From: Bacillus sp. USDA818B3_A
GTDB lineage: Bacteria > Bacillota > Bacilli > Bacillales > Cytobacillaceae
Assembly: GCF_009928415.1 (NCBI RefSeq)
Contig: NZ_JAABNN010000012.1
Span: 1-64,000 of the forward strand
Direction: 5' to 3'
Length of the DNA stretch: 64,000 bases
Positions within the stretch are counted from its first letter, which is position 1, and each line of letters begins with the position of its first letter. The translations under genes were made by a program, and so were the position numbers. Below the pieces are notes generated by a model. That model worked only from the letters and a program-made list of their open reading frames with translations, ran no database searches and was not told the DNA's origin. Shown one piece after another: positions 27,021-35,846 of this stretch.

Positions 27021-27368
27021 TTGGAAGCCATTGATGTTAAAAAAGTACAAGAAGCTATTAATCGTTTTGCCCATAAGGATGTTTATATCCACCTTGAAAC
27101 GACCAACGGTGCGTACGCAACCCATAATGACCAATCCTTCTTTTCTGCCGGAGCATATATTCGCAATGCCCTTGTTCGTTATGAATTAGGAAAGATTACA
27201 GGAAACGGCCCCTTCCGGGTAGGTCTTAAAATAAACCTCGGCTGGATTTATGCAGAAGGTATTACTCACTTTGAAATTGATGAAGAAAACCATCTATTAT
27301 TAGCCGGGCATGACTTTGACGGAAAGCTTGCAGTAGCATTGGAAATCGGTCTCACACCATTTGAATAA
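27021..27368 (+). CDS. yojF: YojF family protein (DUF1806), bacillithiol-linked
   Basis: 115 residues from TTG 27021, preceded by AAAGGAGGCAGTAAT. The length equals B. subtilis YojF; the upstream ATG at 26946 would add 25 unrelated residues. The protein is a small beta-rich domain (VGLKINLGWIYAEGITHFEI). It always neighbours bshB2 in Bacillus, and here the spacing is 35 bases, so a supporting role in bacillithiol deacetylation or transfer is suspected but unproven. Confidence 0.85.
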   Translation: MEAIDVKKVQEAINRFAHKDVYIHLETTNGAYATHNDQSFFSAGAYIRNALVRYELGKITGNGPFRVGLKINLGWIYAEGITHFEIDEENHLLLAGHDFDGKLAVALEIGLTPFE

Positions 27369-27403
27369 ATTTGTCCTGAAAGACCCGAAAGGAGAATCAT
27401 CTT

Positions 27404-28069
27404 ATGAAAAAAGAGCGCCATCTATTAGTCGTTTTTCCTCACCCGGATGACGAGGCGTTTGGGGTATCTGGCACGATCGCCACACATATAGAAAACGGTA
27501 CAACTGTCACTTATGCCTGTTTGACCTTAGGGGAAATGGGACGCAATATGGGGAACCCTCCGTTTACGAATCGAGAAGAACTTCCTAAGATAAGAAAAGA
27601 AGAATTAAAGGCAGCTGCCAAAGCGATTGGGATTCAGGATTTGCGTATGCTTGGTTACCGCGACAAAACGATTGAATTCGAAGATGATGAGAAATTGACC
27701 AATCATATGGCTGAAATCATTGATGAAGTAAATCCTTCCTTAATCATCACTTTCTATCCTGGTTATTCGGTTCATCCAGACCATGACGCCACCGGTGCAG
27801 CGGTCGTAAGGGCTGTTGAAAGAATGCCTGCAGCCGCACGGCCAACCTTACACTGTGTCGCTTTCTCCAAAAATTGTATCGAGGAGATTGGCGAGGCTGA
27901 TATCATCAATAATATTACGCCTGTTGCCGATAAAAAACTGGATGCAATCAAGGCGCACCGCTCGCAAACAGAGCATTCGTTCAAAGATACAATGGAAAAG
28001 CTTAAAAATCAGGACCCACAGCTAATGGTTTGGCTCAACAACGAACGGTTCTGGACATATAAATTCTAA
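27404..28069 (+). CDS. bshB2: Bacillithiol biosynthesis deacetylase BshB2
   Basis: 221 residues. LmbE-like zinc deacetylase that removes acetate from GlcNAc-malate. The metal motif PHPDDEAFG (12-20) and the later histidine motif SVHPDHDATG (about 125) are intact. B. subtilis YojG is the homologue. It is in an operon with yojF and is followed by a strong terminator. Confidence 0.92.
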   Translation: MKKERHLLVVFPHPDDEAFGVSGTIATHIENGTTVTYACLTLGEMGRNMGNPPFTNREELPKIRKEELKAAAKAIGIQDLRMLGYRDKTIEFEDDEKLTNHMAEIIDEVNPSLIITFYPGYSVHPDHDATGAAVVRAVERMPAAARPTLHCVAFSKNCIEEIGEADIINNITPVADKKLDAIKAHRSQTEHSFKDTMEKLKNQDPQLMVWLNNERFWTYKF

Positions 28070-28070
28070 G

Positions 28071-28104
28071 AAAAAAAGCCCTTCAAATGCGAAGGGCTTT
28101 TTTT
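28071..28104. terminator. Terminator between bshB2 and the HAD hydrolase gene
   Basis: Stem AAAAAAAGCCCTTC / GAAGGGCTTTTTTT, bidirectional, between convergent genes. Confidence 0.93.
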
Positions 28105-28121
28105 CTTTAGAATGATGGTCT

Positions 28122-28976
28122 TTATAAAACTTCAAGAATCGCCTCTGCTACACCATGTTGGTCATTCGTTTCAGTTAAACAATCACATAGTGCTTTAATT
28201 TCATAGCTGGCATTTCCCATTGCTACTGAACGGCCCGCTCTCTCAAACATGGAAACATCATTGAAATTATCGCCTATGGCCATTGTTTCAGCCATATCAA
28301 TTCCCTTAGCTGACACAAATGCCTCTAGCGCTAAGCCTTTTTGTGCTTGTTTATTGGTAATTTCAAGATTTTCGTGGCCGGAAGAAGTCACATCCAAGTC
28401 CGAAAAATCGTGAAGGTCTTCACCAGCAGCTTTGAGTTGATCCTTATCAAAACAAAATGCTAATACTTTATAAATGAGATAATTATCATCTGAGAAAAGA
28501 AGTTCATAATCATCAATTTGATGAATTAAGCCATCACGGATTCTTGCCCCGGCTGCATGTCTAATCTCCTCAGGATCAACCTCTGGATTTGCGCTCACCA
28601 CAATGTCTATCAAGATCGACACAGCTTTATCAGGGTCAATCGTATACGCACCCTTATCTGTGTAAACCTCATAATAGACTTCATGCTCCTTTAATTTAGC
28701 TGCAACTTCCCTTGCACGAGATTTATCGATAGGGGTAGAAGAAAGCACTTCTCCTTCCTTAGAACGAACCTCTGCTCCATTTACACAAATGACAGGGCAC
28801 TTTAATCCAGCCTCTGATAATACATAAACAGCCTCTTGATATGACCGGCCTGTAGCCACCACAAATTCTACGCCCTCTGACTGTGCCTTTAAAATAGCTT
28901 GTTTATTTTCCTCACTAATCTGTTGCATGGAATTTAATAATGTTCCATCCATGTCTGATGCGATACATTTAATCAT
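28122..28976 (-). CDS. Cof-type HAD-IIB phosphatase
   Basis: 284 residues from ATG 28976 (AAAGGTGG site five bases upstream). HAD motif I is SDMDGTLL (about 6-13), motif II VVATGRSYQEA (about 40), and motif IV IGDNFNDVSMFE (about 236-247) is complete. Proteins of this group dephosphorylate small sugar phosphates, nucleotides or FMN; the substrate cannot be told from sequence. It is monocistronic. Confidence 0.88.
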   Translation of the reverse strand: MIKCIASDMDGTLLNSMQQISEENKQAILKAQSEGVEFVVATGRSYQEAVYVLSEAGLKCPVICVNGAEVRSKEGEVLSSTPIDKSRAREVAAKLKEHEVYYEVYTDKGAYTIDPDKAVSILIDIVVSANPEVDPEEIRHAAGARIRDGLIHQIDDYELLFSDDNYLIYKVLAFCFDKDQLKAAGEDLHDFSDLDVTSSGHENLEITNKQAQKGLALEAFVSAKGIDMAETMAIGDNFNDVSMFERAGRSVAMGNASYEIKALCDCLTETNDQHGVAEAILEVL

Positions 28977-29002
28977 GATGTCCACCTTTTCCATTTTTTT
29001 CT

Positions 29003-29041
29003 GCAGGATCCAGCCTCAGCGTCAAGACGCTTCTGCCTTTC
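29003..29041. repeat. Fragment of type-2 repeat
   Basis: CTGCAGGATCCAGCCTCAGC then GTCAAGACGCTTCTGCCTTTC, a diverged short version of the type-2 ends, upstream of the HAD hydrolase gene. Confidence 0.45.
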
Positions 29042-29090
29042 TTTTTATTGCCATTCTAACATGAACCCTCTCAACATTAACACAGTTTGC

Positions 29091-29759
29091 TCACCCTAAA
29101 TACTTGCCGCCTTCCCGGACACTTAGCGGGGCTAACTTATTGTTCTCGATAAATCCCTTCACCGAGGCTGGATTCGTTTTGGAATACTCCCTTAATGCCC
29201 AGCCAATAGCCTTTTGTAAAAAAAACTCCTTACTATCTGCATTTTTCAGTATGTATCGATAAAGAAGGTCCTCATTCGTTTTTTCCTTATATTTAAGTTG
29301 AAAAAGAATCGAAGCCCTCCGCAGCCACATATCTGGATGAACCGACCAATCCTCAATGGTTTCCTCGATTACTTCCGGAAAAGCTGAAGCAATTTTTCCG
29401 ACTGGTTTTGGGGCGATGGCGTCAACTGTATCCCACCAGGATTTGGTCGTAATCAGCTGTTCCATTAACTGTAAATCCTGTTTTTGAAGTTTTTTAAGTG
29501 ATTTTTCTATGTAAGAAAGGCCGGTATACTGATATTCCCTTTCGTCCTTATTCCAAAGCTCTTTGACGAATTCTTTGTTAAAAGGCTCATTTAATACTCC
29601 TGTTTCTTGAAAAAATTGCTTCTCTAGCACTCTTCGTAACGGAGTTTTTATTCCCAGGAAAGGAAAATGGCCTTTCATATATTTTTGCATTGGCCGTGCA
29701 TTGTCCTCATTCTGATTTTCCACAAATAGCTTGGTTAATAAATCAATCCTCGAAAGCAT
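29091..29759 (-). CDS. DNA alkylation repair protein (AlkD-like HEAT repeats)
   Basis: 222 residues, all-helical with HEAT-like repeats. Family marks: FPFLGIKTPLRR near residue 34, the WWDTVDAIAPKPVG segment (about 127-140, containing the Trp-Asp pair used by AlkD glycosylases) and IGWALREYSKTNP (about 187-199). It probably excises bulky alkylated purines. It is single, with no visible ada or tag partner nearby. Confidence 0.87.
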   Translation of the reverse strand: MLSRIDLLTKLFVENQNEDNARPMQKYMKGHFPFLGIKTPLRRVLEKQFFQETGVLNEPFNKEFVKELWNKDEREYQYTGLSYIEKSLKKLQKQDLQLMEQLITTKSWWDTVDAIAPKPVGKIASAFPEVIEETIEDWSVHPDMWLRRASILFQLKYKEKTNEDLLYRYILKNADSKEFFLQKAIGWALREYSKTNPASVKGFIENNKLAPLSVREGGKYLG

Positions 29760-29875
29760 CCGATCATCCCTCCCTAATCCTTAATAGTTCTCCTATTACC
29801 CAATTTTTCCTTTATTTTATGAGATTAAACCATTCAAACGATGGCACACTATTACAGAAAAGGGGGGATACTTAG

Positions 29876-30031
29876 ATGACAAAGAAGTTTAATAAAGGCA
29901 GCCGTAATCAAAATTCACCACAGGCAGGTCACGCTGAAGCTGAGTTTGCCTCAGAATTTGTCAGCGGCGATAACAGCAAGGGGAATAAACGCAATAAAGG
30001 ACAGCAAAGCAAGACAAATCCTCATAAATAA
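29876..30031 (+). CDS. Small hydrophilic protein, SASP-like
   Basis: 51 residues, rich in Lys, Asn, Gln and Gly, with no Cys or Trp. It contains AEAEFASEF, which resembles the GTEFASET motif of gamma-type small acid-soluble spore proteins. AGGGGGGATACTTAG precedes the ATG and a terminator follows, so it is a real single gene. A spore-core role is inference; I cannot assign it to a named family. Confidence 0.6.
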   Translation: MTKKFNKGSRNQNSPQAGHAEAEFASEFVSGDNSKGNKRNKGQQSKTNPHK

Positions 30032-30060
30032 AGTGCCGGGGGACTCCCAGGCACTTTTTT
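30031..30060 (+). terminator. Terminator of the SASP-like gene
   Basis: Stem AAGTGCCGGG / CCCAGGCACTT (one bulged base) with T6. Confidence 0.8.
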
Positions 30061-30064
30061 CTAT

Positions 30065-31168
30065 TCATTGAACTTTACTGGCTGCCAGGTCATTTATTTC
30101 CTGCGCAATTCTTTCATGAATTTTTTCAACAACTGAGAAATCCATTGCTGCGACATAAATTTCTTCCAGCTCATCATGCAGAGATTTGGCTTTAGCCAAA
30201 TAACTAGTGGCCTCCGTCATTTTGTTTTTATAGCGTTCAGCGATATTTTTAATAAAATCGGCAAAGAGCTCGTCGGTCCCTGGCTCAATCAAAATCTCAT
30301 ACATATCAATGATCTCATCGCCGTCTCTGCTTGGGAAATATTCGTGTGGAGCAGTACTGTCAAAGATGGCAATCCCCAGCTCTCTGCAGATGACCATATC
30401 AAGGCTGTGCGGGTCAAAGCCGCAATGATAAATCTCAACATCAATCCCGCGTTCTTCTGCTGCGGCAGCAATCTTTTTCAGCATGGTAGATTTCCCTGAA
30501 CCTGGCCGCCCCTTGATAAAGTAGCGTTTCTGTATATCCTCTGTTAAATTCGGAACAAAATCCACCGCTCCATTCGGCGTGGCCGCCCCTAAGTAGCGAT
30601 GACGAACATCCGGGGTCTTATTTAACTTTATTTTCCCGAAAAAGGAATCAACTAATTTGATTGTTAATTGGTCTGCTTTAATAAAATCCATACTGTTAAT
30701 ATAAATTTTTTCCCAATCATCATGAATTTCCAATGCTTCCTTAAACGTTGCATAGGCCTTCTGAAAAGATTGGCTTATTTGGTTTGTCAGTTTCTGTATA
30801 ACCGCTTTTTGAATATTAAGGGTTTTGGAGTTCCAAGCCTCGCCAAGGTTAATATACTCCTCAACTGCACCCGGTGCTTTAGGTTCAATCACGTGCGGGG
30901 CGGTACCATCGACTAGACCAACCTTTAACGCCGGAATGATGACTCCATCAATCGATTGATTGTCAGATGAACAATGTAAGAGCTCTATATCATAGCCCTT
31001 TTCAAGCCACTCCTGGCCAATTTTCTTCATCAAAGAGGATTTTCCCGTTCCTGGACCGCCTTTTAAAATAAACAATCTCTCTAAACCTTGTAAATTAGAG
31101 TCATAAAGGCTATGGAAGCCTCTTGCAGTATTACCGCCGGCATAATAATTTTTAATTTTCCCTGCCAC
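30065..31168 (-). CDS. Tandem P-loop ATPase of the PRK06851 type
   Basis: 367 residues from GTG 31168, nine bases after GGGAG; an in-frame TTG at 31192 would overlap that site. The protein is an internal duplication: each half has a Walker A (GGPGTGKSS at about 35 and GRPGSGKST at about 220) followed by a similar strand (IELLHCSSDNQSIDGVI and VEIYHCGFDPHSLDMVI) and a closing helix with DDWEKIYINSMDF or HDELEEIYVAAMDF. No partner domain or pathway is evident. Such proteins are annotated only as hypothetical ATPases. Confidence 0.75.
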   Translation of the reverse strand: MAGKIKNYYAGGNTARGFHSLYDSNLQGLERLFILKGGPGTGKSSLMKKIGQEWLEKGYDIELLHCSSDNQSIDGVIIPALKVGLVDGTAPHVIEPKAPGAVEEYINLGEAWNSKTLNIQKAVIQKLTNQISQSFQKAYATFKEALEIHDDWEKIYINSMDFIKADQLTIKLVDSFFGKIKLNKTPDVRHRYLGAATPNGAVDFVPNLTEDIQKRYFIKGRPGSGKSTMLKKIAAAAEERGIDVEIYHCGFDPHSLDMVICRELGIAIFDSTAPHEYFPSRDGDEIIDMYEILIEPGTDELFADFIKNIAERYKNKMTEATSYLAKAKSLHDELEEIYVAAMDFSVVEKIHERIAQEINDLAASKVQ

Positions 31169-31287
31169 TTCTAAACACTCCCTTTTTAACAAAATCCACT
31201 TCGTATAAACTAAATGGAAGAGATATTAAAATAGTCACCATATCTTATGCCTTATTGTTGATTAGGTGAGTGCCTATAAAAATTATC

Positions 31288-31800
31288 TTACATGAATTCA
31301 CTGGCAGGATTGTTAGTCCGTTCATTTTTTGTCACAGGAATAAACTCTGCCTTTGTTACCTCTTGTAATTTCCCTGGGGCAATAACCATTTGGATGCCAA
31401 TTTTTCCTGCACTTACGACCATTGTTTCCAAGTTTCTGCTGCTTTCATCGAGGAATGTTTTATATTCCTTTTTCATGCCGACCGGTGAGCAGCCGCCGCG
31501 GATATAACCTGTCCATTTTTGAATGTCCTTCATTGGAAGCATCTCAATCGCTTTTTCTCCAGCCGCTTTTGCTGCCTTTTTTAAATCCAATTCCGCCTCG
31601 ACAGGAATGACAAATACAAAAATACTTTTGCTTGTTCCTTGAGCCACAAGGGTCTTATAAACTTCCTTTGGATCTTTTCCAACTTTTTCAGCCACCGATA
31701 CACCGTCTATTTTTCCATCCTTATTGTCATATGTAAGCATTTCATACTCGATTTTTCTGGCATCCAGGATCCTCATTGCATTTGTTTTTATCTGTGCCAT
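31288..31800 (-). CDS. ybaK: Cys-tRNA(Pro)/tRNA-editing deacylase, YbaK/EbsC family
   Basis: 170 residues from ATG 31800, eight bases after AAAGGA. The YbaK/ProX fold is clear: GVSVAEKVGKDPKEVYKTLV (about 31-50), the catalytic-region lysine in KKAAKAAGEKAIEMLP, and GYIRGGCSPVGMKK (about 98-111). It hydrolyses Cys or Ala mischarged on tRNA(Pro). Start positions at 31809 and 31806 are too close to the ribosome binding site. Confidence 0.92.
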   Translation of the reverse strand: MAQIKTNAMRILDARKIEYEMLTYDNKDGKIDGVSVAEKVGKDPKEVYKTLVAQGTSKSIFVFVIPVEAELDLKKAAKAAGEKAIEMLPMKDIQKWTGYIRGGCSPVGMKKEYKTFLDESSRNLETMVVSAGKIGIQMVIAPGKLQEVTKAEFIPVTKNERTNNPASEFM

Positions 31801-32125
31801 TTCCATCATCCTTTAAATTTTGTTTAAGCCATTATAACATCAATAAATTCTATCGAACAAAAGCAGATTTTTTATAAGAGAAGGCCAAAAGACCCAGAAC
31901 ATACACAAAATCACCCAAAATCTGTCACCCGTTTGTCACTCTATTGATCCATTATTATAGTAAACTAAATCTAACAAACTGGTATTACTATGATGAGAAA
32001 GGGCAGATGCCCCGTTATCATTGGATAAACTTTTGTGAAAACCCTCACATTTTAGTTTTGATATCATGTTCATTTTTTATATGAAAATAGAAAAACTCCT
32101 TATATTATCCTTGAGGTGAACTCAA
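31801..32125. other. Divergent promoter region, ybaK / radical SAM gene
   Basis: 325 bases without a gene. On the plus strand TTGTCA (31933-31938), 17 bases, TATAGT (31956-31961) forms a good sigma-A promoter for the radical SAM gene, giving a leader of about 155 bases with a small GGGC/GCCC hairpin. Towards ybaK, TTATAATG on the minus strand near 31835 is a likely -10. The rest is AT-rich with no repeat or riboswitch recognised. Confidence 0.5.
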
Positions 32126-33934
32126 ATGAAATACGATTTAGTCTTACTGCACGCTCCAAGTGTATATGATTTCCGGAAAAATTCTTTACTAGCCGGTCCC
32201 ATAAGTGATGTGGTTCCATCCTCACCTGTCTTTGAAATGTACCCGATTGGCTTGACAAGTATTGCCGACTATTTAGAGAGGTATGGCCTTAGGGTAAAAA
32301 TTATCAATATAGCAAACAGGATGCTGATGAGTGAAAAATTTGATGTAGAAGCCAAACTTCGAAAAATTAACACAAAGGCATTCGGAATTGACTTGCACTG
32401 GCTTCCGCATGCACACGGCAGTATTGAACTCGCTAAGGTAGTTAAACATCTTCATCCTGAGACGCCGATCATCTTTGGCGGATTATCCGCTACCTATTAT
32501 CATAAAGAACTAATTGAATATCCATTTATCGATTTTGTGATGCGGGGTGACTCGACCGAAAAGCTTATGCTTTTACTAATGAACAAGATTGAGTCAGGTA
32601 ATACCCACTATGCTGACATACCAAACCTTACTTGGAAAAAGAGAACTAACTATGGATATAATCCAATTACCTATGTTCCTAAGGATTTAGATGATATTGA
32701 CGTCCCAGGCTACCGCTACACGATCCGTTCCGTATTTAAATATCGGAATTTCCTTGATCCGCTGCCATACAACGGCTGGCTGCAATATCCCAACACGGCC
32801 CTTTTGACCGCTAGAGGATGTACGCAGAACTGTTTAATTTGCGGAGGCTCAAGGGAAGCCTATGACCAAAACTGTAATCGGAATTCTCTCGCCTTACGTT
32901 CGCCAAAAAAGCTTGTCGAGGACATTCAATTTATCTCACGCTTCAGCCGGGCACCCATCTTTATTTTGCACGACTTACGCCAAGGCGGGCGGGAATATGT
33001 AAAAGAGTTTTTCAGCCGGTTAAAAGAATTGAATTTAAAAAATGAAATTGTCTTTGAATTATTCCAATATGCGGATGAAGAATTCTTTCAAATGATGAAC
33101 GAAAGTGTTCCAAAATATAGTATTGAAATTACCTTGGAAGCGCATGATGAGAAAATCAGACGCTATAATGGCAAATTTAGCTGCACCAATGAGAAGGTGA
33201 TCGAGACCCTTAATTTTGCCTTGAAAAATGGCTGTAAAAAGATTGATCTGTTCTTTATGGTAGGAATTCCCGGTCAAACCTACTTAAGCGCAGTAGAAAA
33301 TATTGACTTCTGTGAAACGATTCATTTAGCCTGCCATAAGGATCCAAGAATCTTTTATTTTGTGGCACCATTGGCACCATTCCTTGATCCAGCCAGTCCG
33401 GCCTTTGAACATCCGGAAATTCATGGCTATAAAAAACACTGCCACACTCTTGAGGATCATCGGAAAGCCATCACACAGCCATCCTGGAAGCATATGCTCA
33501 GTTATGAAACCAAGGATATGACAAGGGATGATATTGTCAATTCGACTTATGAAGCAGCTGAACGGCTTAATGACTTTAAATTAGAATACGATTTAATCAG
33601 TAAAGAAGATTACTTTGACATCAAAGAGAAAATTGAAAAGTCAAAGGAATATATCACCAAGATCGATCATGTGCTTTCCCTTCCATTAGAAGAGCAGGCA
33701 GTCGAATTAGCAAAAATCCAAGAAGAAATTGAGGAGTTGAATAAGTATAGTATCTGCGGCAAAAATGAATTGAAGTGGGAAGTACAAAAGAATTATGCCA
33801 ACTTCTTTTCTCTGGCCTTAGTTGGAATGGAGCAGTTATATGAGGATTATGCAAACAAGATCAGACATTTCTTCAGTCCTGAGCGCCGCCATCAATTTAA
33901 AATCGATACAGAATATCGAAAAATAAAGGGATAA
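32126..33934 (+). CDS. B12-binding-domain radical SAM protein
   Basis: 602 residues. The N-terminal cobalamin-binding-like domain (about 1-150) contains FEMYPIGLTSIADYLERYG and PIIFGGLSATYYHKELIEY. The radical SAM core starts at LLTARGCTQNCLICGG (about 226-241) with the C-x3-C-x2-C cluster motif, then GSREAY and a TIM-barrel-like region to about 470. The helical C-terminus (about 490-602) resembles no domain I know. This architecture matches the Ta0216-type TIGR04190 group, of unknown reaction. Single gene after its own promoter. Confidence 0.82.
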   Translation: MKYDLVLLHAPSVYDFRKNSLLAGPISDVVPSSPVFEMYPIGLTSIADYLERYGLRVKIINIANRMLMSEKFDVEAKLRKINTKAFGIDLHWLPHAHGSIELAKVVKHLHPETPIIFGGLSATYYHKELIEYPFIDFVMRGDSTEKLMLLLMNKIESGNTHYADIPNLTWKKRTNYGYNPITYVPKDLDDIDVPGYRYTIRSVFKYRNFLDPLPYNGWLQYPNTALLTARGCTQNCLICGGSREAYDQNCNRNSLALRSPKKLVEDIQFISRFSRAPIFILHDLRQGGREYVKEFFSRLKELNLKNEIVFELFQYADEEFFQMMNESVPKYSIEITLEAHDEKIRRYNGKFSCTNEKVIETLNFALKNGCKKIDLFFMVGIPGQTYLSAVENIDFCETIHLACHKDPRIFYFVAPLAPFLDPASPAFEHPEIHGYKKHCHTLEDHRKAITQPSWKHMLSYETKDMTRDDIVNSTYEAAERLNDFKLEYDLISKEDYFDIKEKIEKSKEYITKIDHVLSLPLEEQAVELAKIQEEIEELNKYSICGKNELKWEVQKNYANFFSLALVGMEQLYEDYANKIRHFFSPERRHQFKIDTEYRKIKG

Positions 33935-34357
33935 TGCCGTTGGATAAAAGGCTGCTGATTCACGCATCTAGAATCAAGAGGGTACGCAATTTATCTGTTG
34001 GGGAATAAGGGTAAGCACCCGATCTGATTAATAGACGGAGGAATTCCGCTTAACTAGTAATTTTTATTAAAAAAGGCTTAAATAGACGGAGAAATTCCGC
34101 CTATTGACTAGATAAATCCGAAAATGGGGGAATTTTGCTTGCATAACCGGAAAATCGACCCTTAAATACCCCAAAATGAGCTCCATTCTTCATATAGTCG
34201 GAAGTTCTCCGCTTATTTTACTTTGCTGGTTGCTCGATATGAATAAGGTTTTTGTATTCCTAATAAAGAAACTCGTCAATTATGACGAGTTTCACTTTTA
34301 ATATACCAATAACGATGCCAACAATGCTATCATTTCGGCACGCAGACTCTTTTTAAA
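33935..34357. repeat. Intergenic region with degenerate GACGGAGAAATTCCGC repeats
   Basis: 423 bases without a gene. ATAGACGGAG(G/A)AATTCCGC occurs at 34031 and 34082, and more diverged forms appear near 34112 (AATCCG...GGGGGAATTTTGC), 34143 and 34194 (ATAGTCGGAAGTTCTCCGC). Each unit is a short imperfect palindrome (CGGAgaaaTTCCG). Spacing is irregular. The liv terminator follows at its right end. Confidence 0.65.
34264..34293 (-). terminator. Terminator of the liv operon
   Basis: Stem GAAACTCGTCA / TGACGAGTTTC with an A/T-rich loop and CTTTATTA tail on the minus strand, some 65 bases after livF. Confidence 0.8.
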
Positions 34358-35065
34358 TTAATGCCCGCCAAGGTAAGCCGCTCTAATCTGGTCGCTTTGG
34401 CTCAGTTCATCTGCGGATCCTGAAGCAACAATTTTTCCTGTTTCAATCACATACGCACGATCCGCAATCGATAATGCCATGTTAGCATTTTGTTCAACAA
34501 GCAGAATCGTAGTTCCCGTTTTGTTGATTTCCTCAATAATATTGAAGATCGTTTTTACTAATAGCGGCGCAAGACCCATGGAAGGCTCGTCCAACAATAA
34601 TAAACGAGGTCTTGCCATTAAAGCACGGCCCATGGCAAGCATTTGCTGCTCTCCGCCAGATAAAGTACCAGATAACTGCTTACGGCGTTCCTCGAGGCGA
34701 GGGAAGAGCTGATAGACCTTTTCAAAGTCTTCCTTGATTCCCTTTTTATCCTTTCGCAGGTAAGCACCCAATTCAAGATTTTCTTCTACTGACATATTAG
34801 CGAAGACACGACGGCCTTCTGGAACATGTGAGATCCCTCGTTTTACGATCGATTGAGCCACTTTTCCTGCTACATGTTCATTCTCAAAGATGATCTCACC
34901 TTTTTTTGGTTTCAATAATCCAGAGATCGTCTGTAACAGCGTACTTTTTCCCGCACCATTTGCCCCAATCAAAGTAACGATTTCCCCTTGATTAATCTCA
35001 AGAGAAACTCCCTTCAAGGCGTGGATATTCCCATAATAAACATTGATGTCATTAATTTTAAGCAT
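34358..35065 (-). CDS. livF: Branched-chain amino acid ABC transporter, ATP-binding protein LivF
   Basis: 235 residues from ATG 35065, after GGAGGTCTCTTAAA, which overlaps the end of livG. It has Walker A GANGAGKST (about 36-44), signature LSGGEQQ, Walker B LLLLDEPSMGL and the H-loop substitute LLVEQNA typical of LivF. It partners LivG as the nucleotide-binding pair. Confidence 0.95.
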   Translation of the reverse strand: MLKINDINVYYGNIHALKGVSLEINQGEIVTLIGANGAGKSTLLQTISGLLKPKKGEIIFENEHVAGKVAQSIVKRGISHVPEGRRVFANMSVEENLELGAYLRKDKKGIKEDFEKVYQLFPRLEERRKQLSGTLSGGEQQMLAMGRALMARPRLLLLDEPSMGLAPLLVKTIFNIIEEINKTGTTILLVEQNANMALSIADRAYVIETGKIVASGSADELSQSDQIRAAYLGGH

Positions 35066-35066
35066 T

Positions 35067-35846
35067 TTAAGAGACCTCCTCGCCAAGATACGCTTCGATG
35101 ACTTTTGGATTACTTCTGATTTGTTCTGGTGTACCATTGGCGATCAATTGACCATGGTCTAGGACATAAATTCGTTCACAAACGCCCATAACAAGGAGCA
35201 TATCGTGTTCAATCAGCAGAATCGTAAGATCAAATTTTTCACGGATTAACGCGATTAAGTTCATCAATTCTTCTGTTTCCTGCGGATTCATCCCGGCTGC
35301 CGGCTCGTCAAGCAGCAAAAGCTTTGGATTCGCCGCTAAGGCACGGGCAATTTCTAAACGGCGCTGCTGGCCGTATGGTAAGTTCTTTGCCTTTTCATGT
35401 AATACATTATCAAGTTTAAAGATTTTCAAAAATTCAATTGCCTTTTCTTCCATTTCCTTTTCTCCTGAAAAATGGGAAGGAAGACGTAAAATTGAACTAA
35501 AAATGGAGTGCTTAGCATGTGAATGGTAAGCTACTTTAACATTATCCAAAACAGATAACTCGTTGAATAAGCGAATGTTTTGGAATGTCCGGCTGATTCC
35601 CTTTTTTGTTATTTTATAAGGAGCTTGTCCATTTAGTTTTTCTCCATCAAGAGAGATACTCCCCTCTGTTGGTACATAAACCCCTGTCAGCAGGTTGAAA
35701 AATGTGGTTTTCCCCGCGCCGTTCGGTCCAATTAAACCGACAAGCTCTCCTTTTTTCAATTCCAAATTGACATCTGAAACAGCCTTTAAACCGCCAAATC
35801 GGATACCGGCATTTTCTACTTTAAGCAACTGGTTTTTTTCTGTCAT
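35067..35846 (-). CDS. livG: Branched-chain amino acid ABC transporter, ATP-binding protein LivG
   Basis: 259 residues. Walker A GPNGAGKTT (about 38-46), the LivG-type signature LPYGQQRRLEIARAL and Walker B LLLLDEPAAGMNP, then LLIEHDM. The start overlaps the end of livM by 26 bases, which implies translational coupling. Confidence 0.95.
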   Translation of the reverse strand: MTEKNQLLKVENAGIRFGGLKAVSDVNLELKKGELVGLIGPNGAGKTTFFNLLTGVYVPTEGSISLDGEKLNGQAPYKITKKGISRTFQNIRLFNELSVLDNVKVAYHSHAKHSIFSSILRLPSHFSGEKEMEEKAIEFLKIFKLDNVLHEKAKNLPYGQQRRLEIARALAANPKLLLLDEPAAGMNPQETEELMNLIALIREKFDLTILLIEHDMLLVMGVCERIYVLDHGQLIANGTPEQIRSNPKVIEAYLGEEVS

